Source: JBDHDH01 sp039591615
GTDB taxonomy: Bacteria; Gemmatimonadota; Gemmatimonadetes; Gemmatimonadales; GWC2-71-9
Reading direction: 5' to 3'
Length of the DNA stretch: 64,000 nt
NCBI GenBank assembly: GCA_039591615.1
Contig: JBDHDH010000012.1
Coordinates: 1 to 64,000, forward strand
Below are positions 63,993 to 64,000 of this stretch, piece by piece (positions within the stretch are counted from its first letter, which is position 1; each line of letters opens with the position of its first letter). Both the position numbers and the translations under genes were made by a program. Below the pieces are notes generated by a model that was given only the letters and a program-made list of their open reading frames with translations, did not search any database and was not told where the DNA came from.

Positions 63993-64000
63993 CCCTCGAA

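Noticed and set aside
1..64000. CRISPR arrays, tRNA or rRNA genes, transposases, prophage
   Set aside because: No direct repeat/spacer pattern, cloverleaf, rRNA-like stretch, transposase or phage structural gene was found on reading both strands; a short tRNA could be missed without a covariance search.

Overview
The window is high-GC bacterial DNA with about 45 protein genes, closely packed on both strands. Several proteins have a style I associate with Gemmatimonadota and related uncultured soil or marine lineages: a secreted Ig-like repeat protein with a CTDTPTSP-type N-terminus, a choice-of-anchor-B/FG-GAP protein, a small TonB-plug-like secreted protein, VPS10/BNR, M64 and S9 secreted hydrolases, and a TSP3-OmpA protein. 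This placement is inferred from family content only. No rRNA, tRNA, CRISPR array or intact insertion sequence was seen.

Layout. 1-3507 (-): 5' part of a large Ig-like surface protein that runs off the left edge. 4103-7391 (+): two secreted proteins. 7487-11732 (-): a DmdA/GcvT-family protein, then a compact operon of archaeal-type HMG-CoA synthase, thiolase and DUF35 Zn-ribbon protein followed by a 60-aa RHH-like protein. 11879-16973 (-): membrane patatin-like lipase, Tat-exported aldo/keto reductase and M64 peptidase. 17268-17640: a frameshifted gene remnant. 17820-20124 (+): amino-acid permease overlapping an ACMSD-like amidohydrolase. 20386-24943 (-): EEP-family hydrolase, dimethylargininase-like enzyme, OmpA protein and a second APC permease. 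25138-31556: LOG protein, beta-CASP nuclease, small membrane proteins and a large membrane M48 peptidase.

31647-36122 (+) is an arginine block (argR-argG-argH-rocD) with a palindromic candidate ARG box in front of argR. It is followed by a TetR-type regulator without its DNA-binding domain and two small overlapping genes. 37136-39208 (-) is an S9 peptidase.

39366-50532 looks like a heterocycle-catabolism island. An NCS2 nucleobase permease diverges from a tight run encoding the three subunits of a molybdenum hydroxylase with a CoxG-like protein, an NCS1 permease, a metal-dependent cyclase-family ring hydrolase and an amidase; a MatB-like malonyl-CoA synthetase converges on the amidase. Together these suggest uptake, ring oxidation, ring opening, amide hydrolysis and CoA activation, compatible with a variant oxidative pyrimidine (uracil to barbiturate to malonate) route. 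50969-54659 (+) is an unusual trio: PEP-mutase-superfamily protein, adenylate-forming enzyme lacking its C-terminal catalytic lysine, and GNAT-like acetyltransferase. 54846-63992 carries an Nramp-related transporter, an M29-like lipoprotein, a broken AhpD-like gene, an SSS symporter, a VPS10/BNR protein and a fumarylacetoacetase-family protein with an apparent signal peptide.

Functional links: the dimethylargininase-like enzyme would make citrulline, which ArgG and ArgH convert to arginine, and RocD handles ornithine. Genes often overlap by ATGA/GTGA or have clear AGGAGG-type ribosome sites, which was used to choose starts.
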